Positions 8,271 to 17,476 of a stretch of DNA of 64,000 nucleotides are shown piece by piece. Position numbers and translations under genes: made by a program. Where the stretch lies: NCBI RefSeq assembly GCF_025574485.1, contig NZ_JAOBPO010000002.1:684501-748500 (forward strand), written 5' to 3'. Source of the stretch: Kordiimonas aquimaris (GTDB lineage: Bacteria; Pseudomonadota; Alphaproteobacteria; Sphingomonadales; Kordiimonadaceae). How positions within the stretch are numbered: the stretch's first letter is position 1; each line of letters starts with the position of its first letter. The notes beneath the pieces are model-generated. The model was not told the origin of the DNA. It made no database searches and worked only from the letters and a program-made list of their open reading frames with translations.

Positions 8271-9422
8271 ATGACCACAGTATTGAACAGTCTTGGATTT
8301 GAGCGCAAACCTGCGGATACGCGGGTTGTTGTTGCTATGTCTGGCGGCGTAGATAGCTCAGTGACCGCAGGCCTTCTTAAAGAGCAAGGTTACGATGTGG
8401 TTGGTATTACGCTGCAACTATATGATCACGGCGTTGCTGTTCAAAAGAAAGGTTCGTGCTGCGCAGGACAAGACATTCACGATGCTCGGCGTGTTGCTGA
8501 AGAGTTAGGTATTCCGCACTATGTACTGGATTATGAAAGCCGGTTCAAAGAGCAAGTGATGGAAGACTTTGCTGATAGCTATATCAAAGGTGAAACACCG
8601 ATCCCTTGCGTGCGCTGTAATCAGACTGTGAAATTCAAAGACTTGCTCGCGACAGCGCAAGATCTGGGCGCTGATTGTATGGCGACAGGTCATTATGTTC
8701 AGCGTGTTGTTGGTGAAGGTGGTAAAGCGCACCTGCTACGCGGTAAAGATAATGGCAAAGACCAAAGTTATTTCTTATTTGCCAGTACGCAGGAACAAAT
8801 TGACTTCTTGCGTTTTCCGCTTGGCGGTATGGATAAGGAAGAAACTCGTGCGCACGCAGAGCGTTTCGGCCTTATTGTTGCGGACAAGCCGGATAGTCAG
8901 GACATATGTTTTGTGCCAGAAGGCGGTTATGTAAGCGTGATTGAACGCTTGCGTCCCGGCGCTATGGAGCCAGGCGATATCGTTGATATAGACGGTAACG
9001 TCTTGGGTCAACACAAGGGCATTGTGCGCTATACTATTGGCCAGCGCCGTGGCATAGGCATTGGCGGCACCGAAGATCCTCTATATGTTTTGAAGCTGGA
9101 CCCTGCACGCCGCCGTGTGATTGTTGGCCCGAAAGAGGCACTGGCTACTCGTGAAATTTTGGTTAAGGAAGTGAGCTGGATTGGTGAAGATGTACCTAAT
9201 GACGGTTTGTTGGTAACGGCAAAAATTCGCTCTACGCGACCGGGTGTGTCTGCAAAACTGTTCGCGGGCAATGATGGTACAGCACGAATAGAATTGCTTG
9301 AGCCTGAAACCGGCGTTTCACCGGGGCAGGCCGCAGTGTTTTATCATGATGACCGCGTTTTAGGTGGCGGTTGGATCAGCGGTGCAATAAGTACTGATCC
9401 ACGTCTTGAGGACGCTGCCTAG
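8271..9422 (+). CDS. mnmA: tRNA-specific 2-thiouridylase MnmA
   Basis: 383 residues from ATG 8271. MnmA inserts sulfur at position 2 of the wobble uridine in tRNA-Lys, -Glu and -Gln. The PP-loop ATP site SGGVDSS is at residues 24-30. The first catalytic cysteine lies in CVRCN (residues 113-116) and the second in SQDICFVPE (Cys215). The reading frame is open back to 8154, but the extra residues look random and cover the flagellar regulatory region, so [13 protein letters not shown] is taken as the start. The TAG stop shares CTAG with the convergent amidohydrolase stop. Confidence 0.95.
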   Translation: MTTVLNSLGFERKPADTRVVVAMSGGVDSSVTAGLLKEQGYDVVGITLQLYDHGVAVQKKGSCCAGQDIHDARRVAEELGIPHYVLDYESRFKEQVMEDFADSYIKGETPIPCVRCNQTVKFKDLLATAQDLGADCMATGHYVQRVVGEGGKAHLLRGKDNGKDQSYFLFASTQEQIDFLRFPLGGMDKEETRAHAERFGLIVADKPDSQDICFVPEGGYVSVIERLRPGAMEPGDIVDIDGNVLGQHKGIVRYTIGQRRGIGIGGTEDPLYVLKLDPARRRVIVGPKEALATREILVKEVSWIGEDVPNDGLLVTAKIRSTRPGVSAKLFAGNDGTARIELLEPETGVSPGQAAVFYHDDRVLGGGWISGAISTDPRLEDAA

Positions 9423-10753
9423 CGGAACAGTACACCGCCTTTGATAACATGTTTCACGCGCCGCATGTCAGATAGGTGCGATAGCGGATCACCGTCTACA
9501 ATAATAATATCTGCCAGTTTGCCAGCTTCAAGTGTGCCAATTTTGTCTTGTTGTTGCATGACCAGTGCATTGGTTTTTGTTGCTGCAACTAGAACTTCCA
9601 TATTGGTCATGCCGGTTTCTTCTTGCATCAGCACCATTTCTTTCCACATCGCGTCATGATGTGGATTTGCACGTGTGCCACTGTCAGTCGAAACGGTGAA
9701 AATTGCGCCGGCTTCCTTGAGTTGACGCAGCTTTGCCATGCGTCCAGCTCGATGAGCGCTTGCCTTATCGTATAGCGGGTGGTCAGTCAGGTCCACTTCA
9801 CGATATGATTTGCGCACATCTGCGTACAAGTCGGCTGGCAGATCACGTATCCAGCGCGGGTCATCTGTTAGTTCAGGGTTTTCTATGATTTGACGCAAAC
9901 CATCTCGGGCAATGATGGTGGCTGCCATGGCAACTTTTTGATCAAGGATCATTTGCACGATATCGTCGTCATAAGCAGTTGCTTCATATTCGCCGATATG
10001 TTCGATGGTGTCGTATTCGCCGATGCCAGCTTTCAAGGCGGTGCGAATAGCTTCGGCGGCATAAATATGTGATGCAACACGCAGGCCTTGCTTGTGCGCT
10101 TCATCATATATCGCGGCTAACTCTTCCTGAGACAGTGCTTCATCTTGTGTTTTTATAACATCTGCGCCCATTTCTTTTAATTTGCGCACTTTTTCGCGGG
10201 CGTCTTCAGGGCTCTCAATAACCCATGTGTCTTTATAGCCATCAGATACGAAGGCTGTTGCTGTCTTACGTAAAAAAGGACCGGCGATAAAAGTGCGAGG
10301 CCCAGGGATTTTGCCAGAGTTAACCTGGTCGCGTAGCCAGAAAATATTGCTAACATCAGCGCCGAGGTCACGCACGCTGGTTACACCTGCCATCAACATG
10401 GCTTTCGCTGCTGCAGGCATGATATCTGATCGCATACGGTTTTCGTATTTACCAAACCAGTGATTATAATCGCTATGGCCGAGGATATCGAAATGTACAT
10501 GGATGTCGATCAAGCCGGGCATCACGGTCATGCCGTTAGTATCAATTATTTTGGTGCCTGTTGGAATGTTGATATCGTCTTCATTGCCAACCGCAATGAT
10601 ACGTTCGCCGTCCATTAAAATGACGCCGTCAACAATGGGTGCACCGCCATTGCCATCAATTATGCGGCCACCTTTGAGTGCGGTGATATCAACGGCATTT
10701 GCAGCCGAGATAGTGAAAAGAGCAATGATAAGGCAAGAGAGATAACGAAACAC
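9419..10753 (-). CDS. Exported amidohydrolase (imidazolonepropionase-like family)
   Basis: 444 residues from GTG 10753, chosen because CAGGGGA precedes it and the product then begins with a clean signal peptide, [20 protein letters not shown]. This is a metal-dependent TIM-barrel hydrolase of the amidohydrolase superfamily. The N-terminal metal motif HVHFD follows GLIDI. Further ligands are the carbamylated-Lys region (DVIKTQDEA), [16 protein letters not shown] and TDSGT. The C-terminal [17 protein letters not shown] strap is typical. Likely periplasmic; related enzymes are prolidases or lactonases, and the substrate cannot be told. Its stop overlaps the convergent mnmA stop by 4 bases. Confidence 0.85.
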   Translation of the reverse strand: MFRYLSCLIIALFTISAANAVDITALKGGRIIDGNGGAPIVDGVILMDGERIIAVGNEDDINIPTGTKIIDTNGMTVMPGLIDIHVHFDILGHSDYNHWFGKYENRMRSDIMPAAAKAMLMAGVTSVRDLGADVSNIFWLRDQVNSGKIPGPRTFIAGPFLRKTATAFVSDGYKDTWVIESPEDAREKVRKLKEMGADVIKTQDEALSQEELAAIYDEAHKQGLRVASHIYAAEAIRTALKAGIGEYDTIEHIGEYEATAYDDDIVQMILDQKVAMAATIIARDGLRQIIENPELTDDPRWIRDLPADLYADVRKSYREVDLTDHPLYDKASAHRAGRMAKLRQLKEAGAIFTVSTDSGTRANPHHDAMWKEMVLMQEETGMTNMEVLVAATKTNALVMQQQDKIGTLEAGKLADIIIVDGDPLSHLSDMRRVKHVIKGGVLFR

Positions 10754-10853
10754 AAAAATTCCCCTGATATTATGTTTGGCAACGCATTGAAAGACATACC
10801 ACGTTCGCAGCAATTCCGGCAAATACGACAGCTTTGTATCGCGTGATACTTAT

Positions 10854-11330
10854 TTATTGTTTGAACTGGGCTGGGAAATCGTCTGGTTTTACGCGTTCAA
10901 ATTTTGCTGTGCGCCCAAGCAGTGAAATCCCAATATAACCGCGCATCTTGAGAATATTTCCATTTTCCTCAAGTTCCATTTTGGCATCATAGGTTTTGCC
11001 ATTGTTTGGATCGTAGACCTTACCATTTTTCCAGCGATTTTTTCGCGCGTCATATTTGAAACCCCACAAGAAAACAACACCTTTCAAACTGCGTTCCTTC
11101 AGTGCCGGGTCAGGGTTTTTTGTATCAATAGCAGGCTTTTCACTCCAGCGAGTGATACCTTCCACAGACGGTGAGCCAGTGTTTTCTGTCAGGCGAATTT
11201 CAAAAATCGCGTCTTTGGTCTGATTCCAGAAAAATCCATTATATGCATCAGCATCGTTAGCACTCGCATTCCATGCAAGCGTTATTGATGTGCAAACTGC
11301 AAAGAGCAACAAAGTGAGGTGGCGCATCAT
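10854..11330 (-). CDS. DUF2147 family exported protein
   Basis: About 158 residues. Two adjacent ATGs (11330, 11327) begin a signal peptide, MRHLTLLLFAVCTSITLAWNASA. The mature part is a small beta-rich domain of DUF2147 type: a short FFWNQTKDAIFEIRL strand pair, ALKERSLKGVVFLWGFKYDARKNRWKNGKVYDPNNGKTYDAKMEL, and KMRGYIGISLLGRTAKFERV. DUF2147 proteins are envelope proteins of unknown role, often near lipid metabolism genes. It lies 66 bp downstream of alkB on the same strand, so co-transcription is possible. The frame is open further upstream but that part looks non-coding. Confidence 0.75.
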   Translation of the reverse strand: MMRHLTLLLFAVCTSITLAWNASANDADAYNGFFWNQTKDAIFEIRLTENTGSPSVEGITRWSEKPAIDTKNPDPALKERSLKGVVFLWGFKYDARKNRWKNGKVYDPNNGKTYDAKMELEENGNILKMRGYIGISLLGRTAKFERVKPDDFPAQFKQ

Positions 11331-11396
11331 TATATTCGCTTTCTGTTGTGATTGCAGTGACCATTGCATGGTCAACTAGAAACAGAAAGAGCGAAT

Positions 11397-12575
11397 TTAC
11401 TCGGCAGCCACTGCATCCATCTCAGCAGGTGCATGAAAGCGTTTCATAATAGTATCACGCTTGGATGGCTTTATGTATGCTTTCGACATATCACCGTTCA
11501 TCTGTTTTGCTACTAAAGGATCCATAATTTTAAACCAGATAGGGGGATTCCATGCGGCTAAATACATGGTGAAGTATCCTGCAGGTAACTGCGGTGATGT
11601 ATCAAAATGGCGAAGGCATTGATAAGGTCGTTCAGCATGTGCGTGATGATCAGAATGGCGTTGTAGATGAAACAGTAATACATTGGACACAACGTGATTT
11701 GCATTCCAGCTATGATGTGGTTGCACGCGTTCATATGTTCCGTCCGCGCGTTTGCTGCGCATTAAACCATAATGCTCGATGTAATTTGCGCTCGAAAGCA
11801 TCAGGTTAGAGAGCAGGGCGGCAATAAGAAGAAATGGAACGACTATCAAACCGAAAATCGCTGTTATGCCAGCGTAAAGGCCAATTGTGATAAGACTATT
11901 TAACAGGACTTCGTTTTCAAGTGAAAAGGCAGACTTTCCTTTGCGTTCCAAACGTTTGCTCTCGATTGACCATGCACGTTTGAAGCCGCCCGGGAGTTCA
12001 TGCAGCACAAACTCATAAAAGCTTTCACCCATCATTGATGTGGCACTGTCTTCAGGTGTGGCAACCTGAACATGGTGCCCAAAGTTATGCTCAATACGGA
12101 AGTGGCCCATGCCGCATAGGCAAAGAAAGAAGCGTGTGAACAACAAGGAAGTTTTGTCACGCCTGTGGCCAACTTCATGGCCTGTGTTCAGTGCGCCAGC
12201 ACCTACTAGGCCAACTGTAATTGTTGTTGCAATGTAAACATTCCAGTCAAATGGTTGCGACGAGATAAACCACGCGCCTGCAATCCAAACAAGGTACGCA
12301 AGAGGTGCCCCCGAAAATGCGGACCAACGATAAAATGGGTCATCGCGTAATGCGGGGATCGCTTCCTTTGGTGGGTTGCTCGTATCTTCGCCCACCATCA
12401 TTTCAATGACAGGAATGAAAACATAGAAAAAGATAGGCGTGAACCACAGTGCTAATCCATTGCCTGTTTCCATGTAAAGCCAGAACCCTAAAAAAGGTAA
12501 TATTACCAAGATGGTTGCGAGTGGCCAAAGATACTTCTTGGGGTCTTTATATGGTGTGGTTGCAGCTTGAGACAT
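11397..12575 (-). CDS. alkB: Alkane 1-monooxygenase AlkB
   Basis: 392 residues. Integral-membrane non-heme diiron enzyme that hydroxylates medium-chain n-alkanes at the terminal carbon with electrons from rubredoxin. All hallmark histidine boxes are present: HEVGHRRD (133-140), EHNFGHHVQVATPEDSA (162-178), the AlkB-specific NYIEHYG (264-270) and LQRHSDHHAHAERPYQ (304-319). The NYIEHYG box separates it from fatty acid desaturases and xylene monooxygenases. Several hydrophobic helices lie at residues 17-60 and 90-130. No rubredoxin gene or domain is in the window. Upstream are a TTGACA element, an inverted repeat and a divergent tetR. Confidence 0.93.
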   Translation of the reverse strand: MSQAATTPYKDPKKYLWPLATILVILPFLGFWLYMETGNGLALWFTPIFFYVFIPVIEMMVGEDTSNPPKEAIPALRDDPFYRWSAFSGAPLAYLVWIAGAWFISSQPFDWNVYIATTITVGLVGAGALNTGHEVGHRRDKTSLLFTRFFLCLCGMGHFRIEHNFGHHVQVATPEDSATSMMGESFYEFVLHELPGGFKRAWSIESKRLERKGKSAFSLENEVLLNSLITIGLYAGITAIFGLIVVPFLLIAALLSNLMLSSANYIEHYGLMRSKRADGTYERVQPHHSWNANHVVSNVLLFHLQRHSDHHAHAERPYQCLRHFDTSPQLPAGYFTMYLAAWNPPIWFKIMDPLVAKQMNGDMSKAYIKPSKRDTIMKRFHAPAEMDAVAAE

Positions 12576-12600
12576 GATTCTACCTTCAGCGTAGTTAATC

Positions 12601-12651
12601 TAATTCACAATACAGGCTATCTTTAATGATAAAATTGTCAATAGTGAATTA
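12601..12651. promoter_or_regulatory. alkB upstream region: TTGACA element inside an inverted repeat
   Basis: TAATTCAC (12601-12608) and GTGAATTA (12644-12651) are perfect inverted arms flanking a minus-strand TTGACA (12636-12641). No strong -10 is visible at 16-18 bp. The arrangement would let a regulator, perhaps the divergent TetR, cover the alkB promoter. Inference from spacing. Confidence 0.4.
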
Positions 12652-12707
12652 ATTTTCTGATAACGCTATATATTTCAGAGGATTATGACTGGTATGGTTA
12701 TGGAATT

Positions 12708-12741
12708 AAAAAAGCACGCCCCACAGTGTGGAGCGTGCTTT
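12708..12741 (-). terminator. Rho-independent terminator of the small RNA
   Basis: On the minus strand AAGCACGC and GCGTGCTT form the base of a long stem with a CCAC/GTGG upper part, followed by TTTTTT (12708-12713). This is one of the strongest terminators in the window, although no protein gene lies just upstream on that strand. Confidence 0.85.
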
Positions 12742-12813
12742 ACGAATCACCTATTCGGGGGAGGAGGAAAACCAATGCTTGGGGGAGGAGGTTTTCTTTG
12801 GTGATCTGCGCTT
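12708..12813 (-). ncRNA. Candidate small RNA with two anti-Shine-Dalgarno motifs
   Basis: Read on the minus strand, about 106 nt contain CCTCCTCCCCC twice (12781-12791 and 12757-12767, exact copies 24 nt apart). One copy lies in the 16-nt loop of a 7-bp hairpin (12790-12796 with 12767-12773). The other is single-stranded between that hairpin and a closing 6-bp stem (12800-12805 with 12746-12751). A long GC-rich hairpin followed by six T ends it. A promoter-like pair (12844-12849, 12821-12826) gives a start near 12813. Alphaproteobacterial RNAs of the alpha-r14 and cuckoo types expose similar CCUCCUCCC loops to bind ribosome sites. It could instead be an attenuated alkB leader. No protein fits the interval. 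Confidence 0.7.
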
Positions 12814-12820
12814 GAAAAGA

Positions 12821-12849
12821 TATTTAGCAACTATGCTAAAATTATGCAA
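12821..12849 (-). promoter_or_regulatory. Promoter of the candidate small RNA
   Basis: Minus-strand TTGCAT (12844-12849), 17-bp spacer and TAAATA (12821-12826), placed 7-8 bp before the expected RNA start. The hexamers match the housekeeping consensus only moderately. Confidence 0.4.
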
Positions 12850-12963
12850 AACGATTTAATTTATTATTATAATCGACATAAACGATATGTTGGAATTTAC
12901 ACTAGATATTGACCTTGGGTTATGATCACGTTGGTTGGTAAGTGTATTAGCAAGAGCTTTAGA

Positions 12964-13563
12964 ATGGCAGAAACGAAAAAAACACGCACAAGACTATCAC
13001 CTGAAGAACGCCGTGAACAATTGCTGCAGGCCGCTATTGATTTATTCGCTGAACGCGGTTTTGGTGAAGCCAAGCATGCTGATATTGCCAAACGTGCAGG
13101 CGTTTCAACCGCCGCAACATTTGTTTATTTTCCAACAAGAGAAGAGTTGTTGATTGCGGTGGTTGAGGAAGTTGCACGGTTCTATCTAGCGTTATTTGAT
13201 GGAATAGAAGGTGGAAAGGGCACAGCCTCAGATGTTCTGCATGGCCTAGCGGCAAGGATTGTCAGCCTTGTTGATACGCATCTGAGTTACGTTTTAGTGC
13301 AGCATGGCTGGGCTGCCCGATTTGATAAAGACCTGCGCACTCGTTTTCTCGCATTTCAGGACCAGGTGCTTAGCAAGATTAGTGAAATTCTGTGGGCGTC
13401 AGAGGATAATATGATGCGCGATGGTCGTGATGATGCGCGTATTTTACTTTCTGCTAGTGAGGCACTGGCAATCATGAAAGTGGACGGCGAACCTGATGAA
13501 AAATTGGAACGATTCACCAAACACACGATTGAGGTTGTGCTGGCATATGGTAAGTCGAATTGA
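12964..13563 (+). CDS. TetR/AcrR family transcriptional regulator
   Basis: 199 residues from ATG 12964 (MAETKKTRTRLSPEERR). The N-terminal helix-turn-helix is clear: LLQAAIDLFAERGFGEAKHADIAKRAGVSTAATFVYFPTREELLIAVVEE, residues 20-70. The C-terminal half is a helical ligand domain with no recognisable specificity. It is divergent from alkB and the small RNA, and 32 bp upstream of a VOC gene on the same strand. It could control any of these. A short imperfect repeat ACATA-N5-TATGT (12876-12890) lies in its own promoter region. The frame opens at 12922, but the extra 14 residues are atypical. Confidence 0.85.
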   Translation: MAETKKTRTRLSPEERREQLLQAAIDLFAERGFGEAKHADIAKRAGVSTAATFVYFPTREELLIAVVEEVARFYLALFDGIEGGKGTASDVLHGLAARIVSLVDTHLSYVLVQHGWAARFDKDLRTRFLAFQDQVLSKISEILWASEDNMMRDGRDDARILLSASEALAIMKVDGEPDEKLERFTKHTIEVVLAYGKSN

Positions 13564-13595
13564 TTAGAAAGGGGCGCATTTGAAGGAGATAGGTG

Positions 13596-13955
13596 ATGAT
13601 TGCAAGGTCGCGGTTCGTTATTGCGGTTCCTGATTTGGCAGTATCTTCAGCTTTTTATCGAGACATACTCGGATTTAAAATACACGCAATTGATGATCCA
13701 GGCTGGCTTTTTTATACTAAAGACAATGTATGTATTATGGCTGGGGAATGTCCAGATGCTATCCCCCCTAATGAATTGGGGGACCATTCTTTTTTTGCTT
13801 ATCTCGTGGTTGATGAAATTGATGAATATTATAAAGCTTTGAATAAGAAAGGCGTAAAGTTCACCAAAGAGCTACGTCTGGAACCATGGGGAATGATCGA
13901 ATTTGGCCTAAGAACCATTGATGGGCACCGTATAATGGTTGGTAAACCTGAGTAA
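13596..13955 (+). CDS. VOC (glyoxalase/bleomycin resistance fold) protein
   Basis: 119 residues. Compact vicinal-oxygen-chelate fold: FVIAVPDLAVSSAFYRDILGFKI at the N terminus, HSFFAYLVVDEIDEYYKAL in the middle, and FGLRTIDGHRIMVGKPE at the C terminus. Metal-ligand positions look only partly conserved, so the reaction is unknown. AAGGAG (13583-13588) is 7 bp before ATG 13596, better placed than for the GTG at 13593. Probably co-transcribed with tetR. Confidence 0.8.
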   Translation: MIARSRFVIAVPDLAVSSAFYRDILGFKIHAIDDPGWLFYTKDNVCIMAGECPDAIPPNELGDHSFFAYLVVDEIDEYYKALNKKGVKFTKELRLEPWGMIEFGLRTIDGHRIMVGKPE

Positions 13956-13980
13956 GTATTAAACCCTTTAGTTTCTCCTC

Positions 13981-14011
13981 AAAAAAGGCCCCAGCGGTTG
14001 CTGAGGCCTTT
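13981..14011. terminator. Bidirectional terminator between VOC gene and tricorn-type protease
   Basis: AAAGGCC-C-CAGC and GCTG-A-GGCCTTT form a long stem around a GGTT loop, with an A-run (13981-13986) giving a U-run for the minus-strand transcript. It lies between two convergent stops (13955 and 14048). Confidence 0.85.
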
Positions 14012-14047
14012 ATCGTTTAGTTTATTTATGTTTATGCATTTGGGCCG

Positions 14048-17000
14048 TTAGTCGCCAACCTTAGTCGGGAACTTCGGTGCATTTGGCTGTTTAACCGGTT
14101 TATATGTTTCCAGGCTTTTCAGCACTTCCTGAACGGCCCGCTCAAGCTGTGTATCCCGCCCATTGTTAACGGCACTAGGGTCAAGCTCCACATCAATATC
14201 CGGTGCAGCACCTTCATTTTCGATGCGCCATTCGCCTTCAGGCGTGAACACACGAAAGAATGGTACAGTCAGGAAGCCGCCGTCAATCAAGCGCGGGTTA
14301 GCTGAAATACCGATCAAGCCACCCCACGTGCGTTTGCCAATAAGCGGCCCAAGCCCCATACGCTTGAAGCTGTAAGGCAGGAAGTCGCCGCCCGAGCCTG
14401 CATCTTGGTCAATCAACATAACTTTTGGACCGAACACAGCGCCGCCCGGTGTGTCATACACAAGACCATCTCTGTCTTTCCAGCTAGACAAATATTGGCG
14501 TGCAAGTACATCGGTAATGTAGTTTGCGGCCTGACCGCCACCGTTTTGGCGCTCGTCAATGACCATGCCTGCCTTATCGGTTTGTGCAAAGAACATACGG
14601 TTAAAGTATGTGTAACCGCCACCACCAGTGTTGGGTAGGTAAACATAACCAACCTTGCCGCCAGAGGCTTCTTCGACTTTCTTGCGGTTCCCTTCAACCC
14701 AAGCCCAGTTGCGGATTTGGCGTTCATTAGCTATTGGTTCTACCACCACACTGCGCGCATCTGAGCCGTCAGCATTGTTGCTAACACTAAGATTAACCTG
14801 TTTGCCAACAGTTTGAACGAAATGTTGGAAGATATTGGTACTACCATCAACCGGCGCACCATTTACAGACAAGATGTAATCACCCTCATTCACGCCAATG
14901 CCAGGTGCTGATAGCGGAGCGGCAAGGAACGGATTCCAGTCTTCACCAGTGTATATGCGTTTGACGCGGTACTTACCGTTTTCAACGCGCAAGTCTGCAC
15001 CCAGTAAGCCAATGGCAACACGGTCATCGGCATACAGGTCGCCGCCACCGGTTCGGTTGTGGCCAACCTGTACTTCTGAGATCATATCTACAAGCAAGCG
15101 GTTCAGGTCTGTGCGCGTGGCAACATGCTCTACAAGCGGTTGGTATTTTGTGTAGATGCCATTCCAATCAAGGCCGTGCATGTTTGGTGCATAGAAATAC
15201 TGGTGTTCAAGGCGCCACGTTTCGTCAAAGATCTGCGCCCATTCTTCGCGCGGGTTGATGAAGGCTTTTACGTCACTTGTGTTGAGGCGTTCTGCTTTGA
15301 TGTTTGCTTCAGCTTTTGCTGTCATCAGGCGGTTGCCCGGTGTGCGTACGATAACCATTTTGCCATCAGAAGACAGGTTGAAATCGTTGATGCGTTCCAT
15401 CGCTGTGCTTGCTTTACGTTCTTTAAAGTCAAAGCGCATCAGCTCACTATCGCGCGGCCCGCGACCATTTGTTTCAACTGAGGCACCCGCTTGCGGATTT
15501 TGAACAAAGAACAAGCTGCCGTCATGAGCAACCTGTAGACCTGTGTAGAACCGCTCCGCTACTGGCAACGCTACAATGCGGTCGCTTATGCCAGCAACAT
15601 CAACTTTGGTGCCTTTGTCTTCGTCCTTATCGCTTTCTTCTGCTTTATCAGCAGGCTTTGCTTCCTCATCGCCGGTTTTTGGCAGTAATGGTGATTTGCC
15701 GTCAGCAGAGAGTACAACAGCATATATACCGTAACGCTGCGGTCGCTCCTGAGATGTCATATCAAGTCCAACAGCAGTAGAACCTGCGTTAGTGGACGCG
15801 GTGAAATACAAATACTGACCATCTGGGCTGAACGCGGGGCTTGCTGTGTTGCTCATGCGGTCTGTTACTTGTGTATGTGTACCGTCTTCAAAGCTATAGA
15901 GGAACATGTCGCTCATGAAGTTGGCGCGTGCCACAGTATACGCAAGCCATTTTCCATCGTTGCTGAGGCTGATCTCTGCACCGTTGCGTCGCTCGTCAGT
16001 ATAAATTCTGGTTTTGTCACCAGAGTCTGTATCAATTGACCAAACGCTGAGATGGTTATCTGCATAAATGATTTTGCTGCCATCATTTGCCCAAGCAAGC
16101 AAGGTGTAGTCATCTTCTCCTAGTGTAAATGTTTTGTTGGCTTCGCCCATTTGGTCCGCCAGCACTAATTCCCATTTGCGAGTTTTGTCGCTGAGGTAGG
16201 CAATACCTTCGCCTGTTGGGGACCACAGACCTGTTTCTTCTTTTACGCCTGAGGTGCGCGTCAGGTTGCGCGTGCTGCCATCTTCAAGTGGTACAGTGTA
16301 GATGTCGCCGCGTGCTGTTACAATTGCGCGTTTTCCTGTTGGCGACAGGGCGTAATTGGACAGGTTGACCATAGCATCTTTCCACTGAGGGCGTGCTTCT
16401 GGCAGGTCAGAGTTTACTGTGATGTCAATATCGCGAATGCGACCATTTTCGGTATTTAGTTCACGCAGGTCCCCAGCGGTTGTAGTAAACAGAATACTGT
16501 TGCCGTGTGCGCGGGCATAGTTAACGTCAAAGTCTTTCTGGTCTGATGCCATCGAGACAGACTTAGACCTGCTGTCGTATTTCCAGATGTTTTTCATGCC
16601 GCTGCGGTCCGACAGGAAGTACACATCACGCCCAACCCACATAGGGTTGGTGTCGCTTGCACGCTCATGTGGCACCTTTTCAAGATCGCCTGATGCCGGG
16701 TTTAAAATCCAGATAGGCGGGGTGGAACCACCACGATGGTTGCGCCAACCACTGCTGCCGCGGTGTGCTGTATTATATGGCTGGTATGCAAGGCGCTCAC
16801 CGCGTGCGTCCCAAACGCCGTCCTGGATAACTGCATCCATTACTTTTACAGGGAAACCGCCTTCTGCACTGATGTGCCAGGCTTGCGCGCTGCGGCCGCT
16901 TGTCATTTCGCGGCGCGATGTAAACAGCACGGTTTCGCCGCCTGGTGTCCATCCCTGAACGATATCAGCACCAGGGTGCCATGTCAGGCGTTTGGGTTGG

Positions 17001-17299
17001 CCGCCTGTGGCTGGAATGGTGTAAACGTCTGTGTTGCCGTCATAGTTGGCAGAAAATGCAATTGTTTTCCCATCTGGTGAGAAAGTAGGGCGCATTTCTG
17101 TAGCTTGGCGCGTGGTAAGTTGACGCGGATTTGCACCGTCTCTGTCTGCAATCCAGATGTCACCACCGTACGTGAAGGCGATATGGTCCGCTGATATAGC
17201 GCCTTCTTTAAGTAATTTTGTTTCCGCTAATGCACCGGTTGATGCGGCGATAGCACTGATACTGACTGATATTGCCAGCGACTTTAATATCTTCTTCAC
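14048..17299 (-). CDS. Tricorn-like S41 family protease, exported
   Basis: 1083 residues from GTG 17299, which follows GGGAGGG and starts a signal peptide (MKKILKSLAISVSISAIAASTGALAE). The N-terminal 550 residues are TolB/PD40-type propeller blades, such as RPTFSPDGKTIAFSANYDGNTDVYTIP and SPAFSPDGQYLYFTAS. An acidic, low-complexity linker (EEAKPADKAEESDKDEDKG) follows. The C-terminal part has a tricorn C1 region, a PDZ domain (EGDYILSVNGAPV) and an S41 peptidase core. The nucleophile is Ser969 in DAGSGGDFLPY, and a conserved glutamate lies in EWRIENEGAAPD. Likely a periplasmic or membrane-associated peptidase that trims oligopeptides. Confidence 0.9.
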   Translation of the reverse strand: MKKILKSLAISVSISAIAASTGALAETKLLKEGAISADHIAFTYGGDIWIADRDGANPRQLTTRQATEMRPTFSPDGKTIAFSANYDGNTDVYTIPATGGQPKRLTWHPGADIVQGWTPGGETVLFTSRREMTSGRSAQAWHISAEGGFPVKVMDAVIQDGVWDARGERLAYQPYNTAHRGSSGWRNHRGGSTPPIWILNPASGDLEKVPHERASDTNPMWVGRDVYFLSDRSGMKNIWKYDSRSKSVSMASDQKDFDVNYARAHGNSILFTTTAGDLRELNTENGRIRDIDITVNSDLPEARPQWKDAMVNLSNYALSPTGKRAIVTARGDIYTVPLEDGSTRNLTRTSGVKEETGLWSPTGEGIAYLSDKTRKWELVLADQMGEANKTFTLGEDDYTLLAWANDGSKIIYADNHLSVWSIDTDSGDKTRIYTDERRNGAEISLSNDGKWLAYTVARANFMSDMFLYSFEDGTHTQVTDRMSNTASPAFSPDGQYLYFTASTNAGSTAVGLDMTSQERPQRYGIYAVVLSADGKSPLLPKTGDEEAKPADKAEESDKDEDKGTKVDVAGISDRIVALPVAERFYTGLQVAHDGSLFFVQNPQAGASVETNGRGPRDSELMRFDFKERKASTAMERINDFNLSSDGKMVIVRTPGNRLMTAKAEANIKAERLNTSDVKAFINPREEWAQIFDETWRLEHQYFYAPNMHGLDWNGIYTKYQPLVEHVATRTDLNRLLVDMISEVQVGHNRTGGGDLYADDRVAIGLLGADLRVENGKYRVKRIYTGEDWNPFLAAPLSAPGIGVNEGDYILSVNGAPVDGSTNIFQHFVQTVGKQVNLSVSNNADGSDARSVVVEPIANERQIRNWAWVEGNRKKVEEASGGKVGYVYLPNTGGGGYTYFNRMFFAQTDKAGMVIDERQNGGGQAANYITDVLARQYLSSWKDRDGLVYDTPGGAVFGPKVMLIDQDAGSGGDFLPYSFKRMGLGPLIGKRTWGGLIGISANPRLIDGGFLTVPFFRVFTPEGEWRIENEGAAPDIDVELDPSAVNNGRDTQLERAVQEVLKSLETYKPVKQPNAPKFPTKVGD

Positions 17300-17370
17300 G
17301 AAGCCCTCCCTTAAACAAAAGCTATGCACAAGGGTACAGCCCGTTCCCCCACATGCATGCAACGACAAAA

Positions 17371-17390
17371 CATTGCAGTGCTGTGCAATG
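17371..17390. promoter_or_regulatory. Perfect inverted repeat upstream of the tricorn-type gene
   Basis: CATTGCA and TGCAATG are perfect 7-bp arms around GTGCTG, about 72 bp upstream of the GTG start. Regulator-sized palindrome in the 286-bp divergent gap between the protease and tRNA-Met. The binding factor is unknown. Confidence 0.35.
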
Positions 17391-17476
17391 CAGAGTCAAG
17401 CATGATCCAAAATGTATAGAGCCGATGTGGTTTATGTGTTTATGGTTTTGATGTGCGAATTATGCACAAAAGCGGC

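Noticed and set aside
9419-9422. Shared CTAG between mnmA and amidohydrolase stops as a regulatory signal
   Set aside because: Overlapping stops of convergent genes are common in compact genomes; nothing else supports a function.
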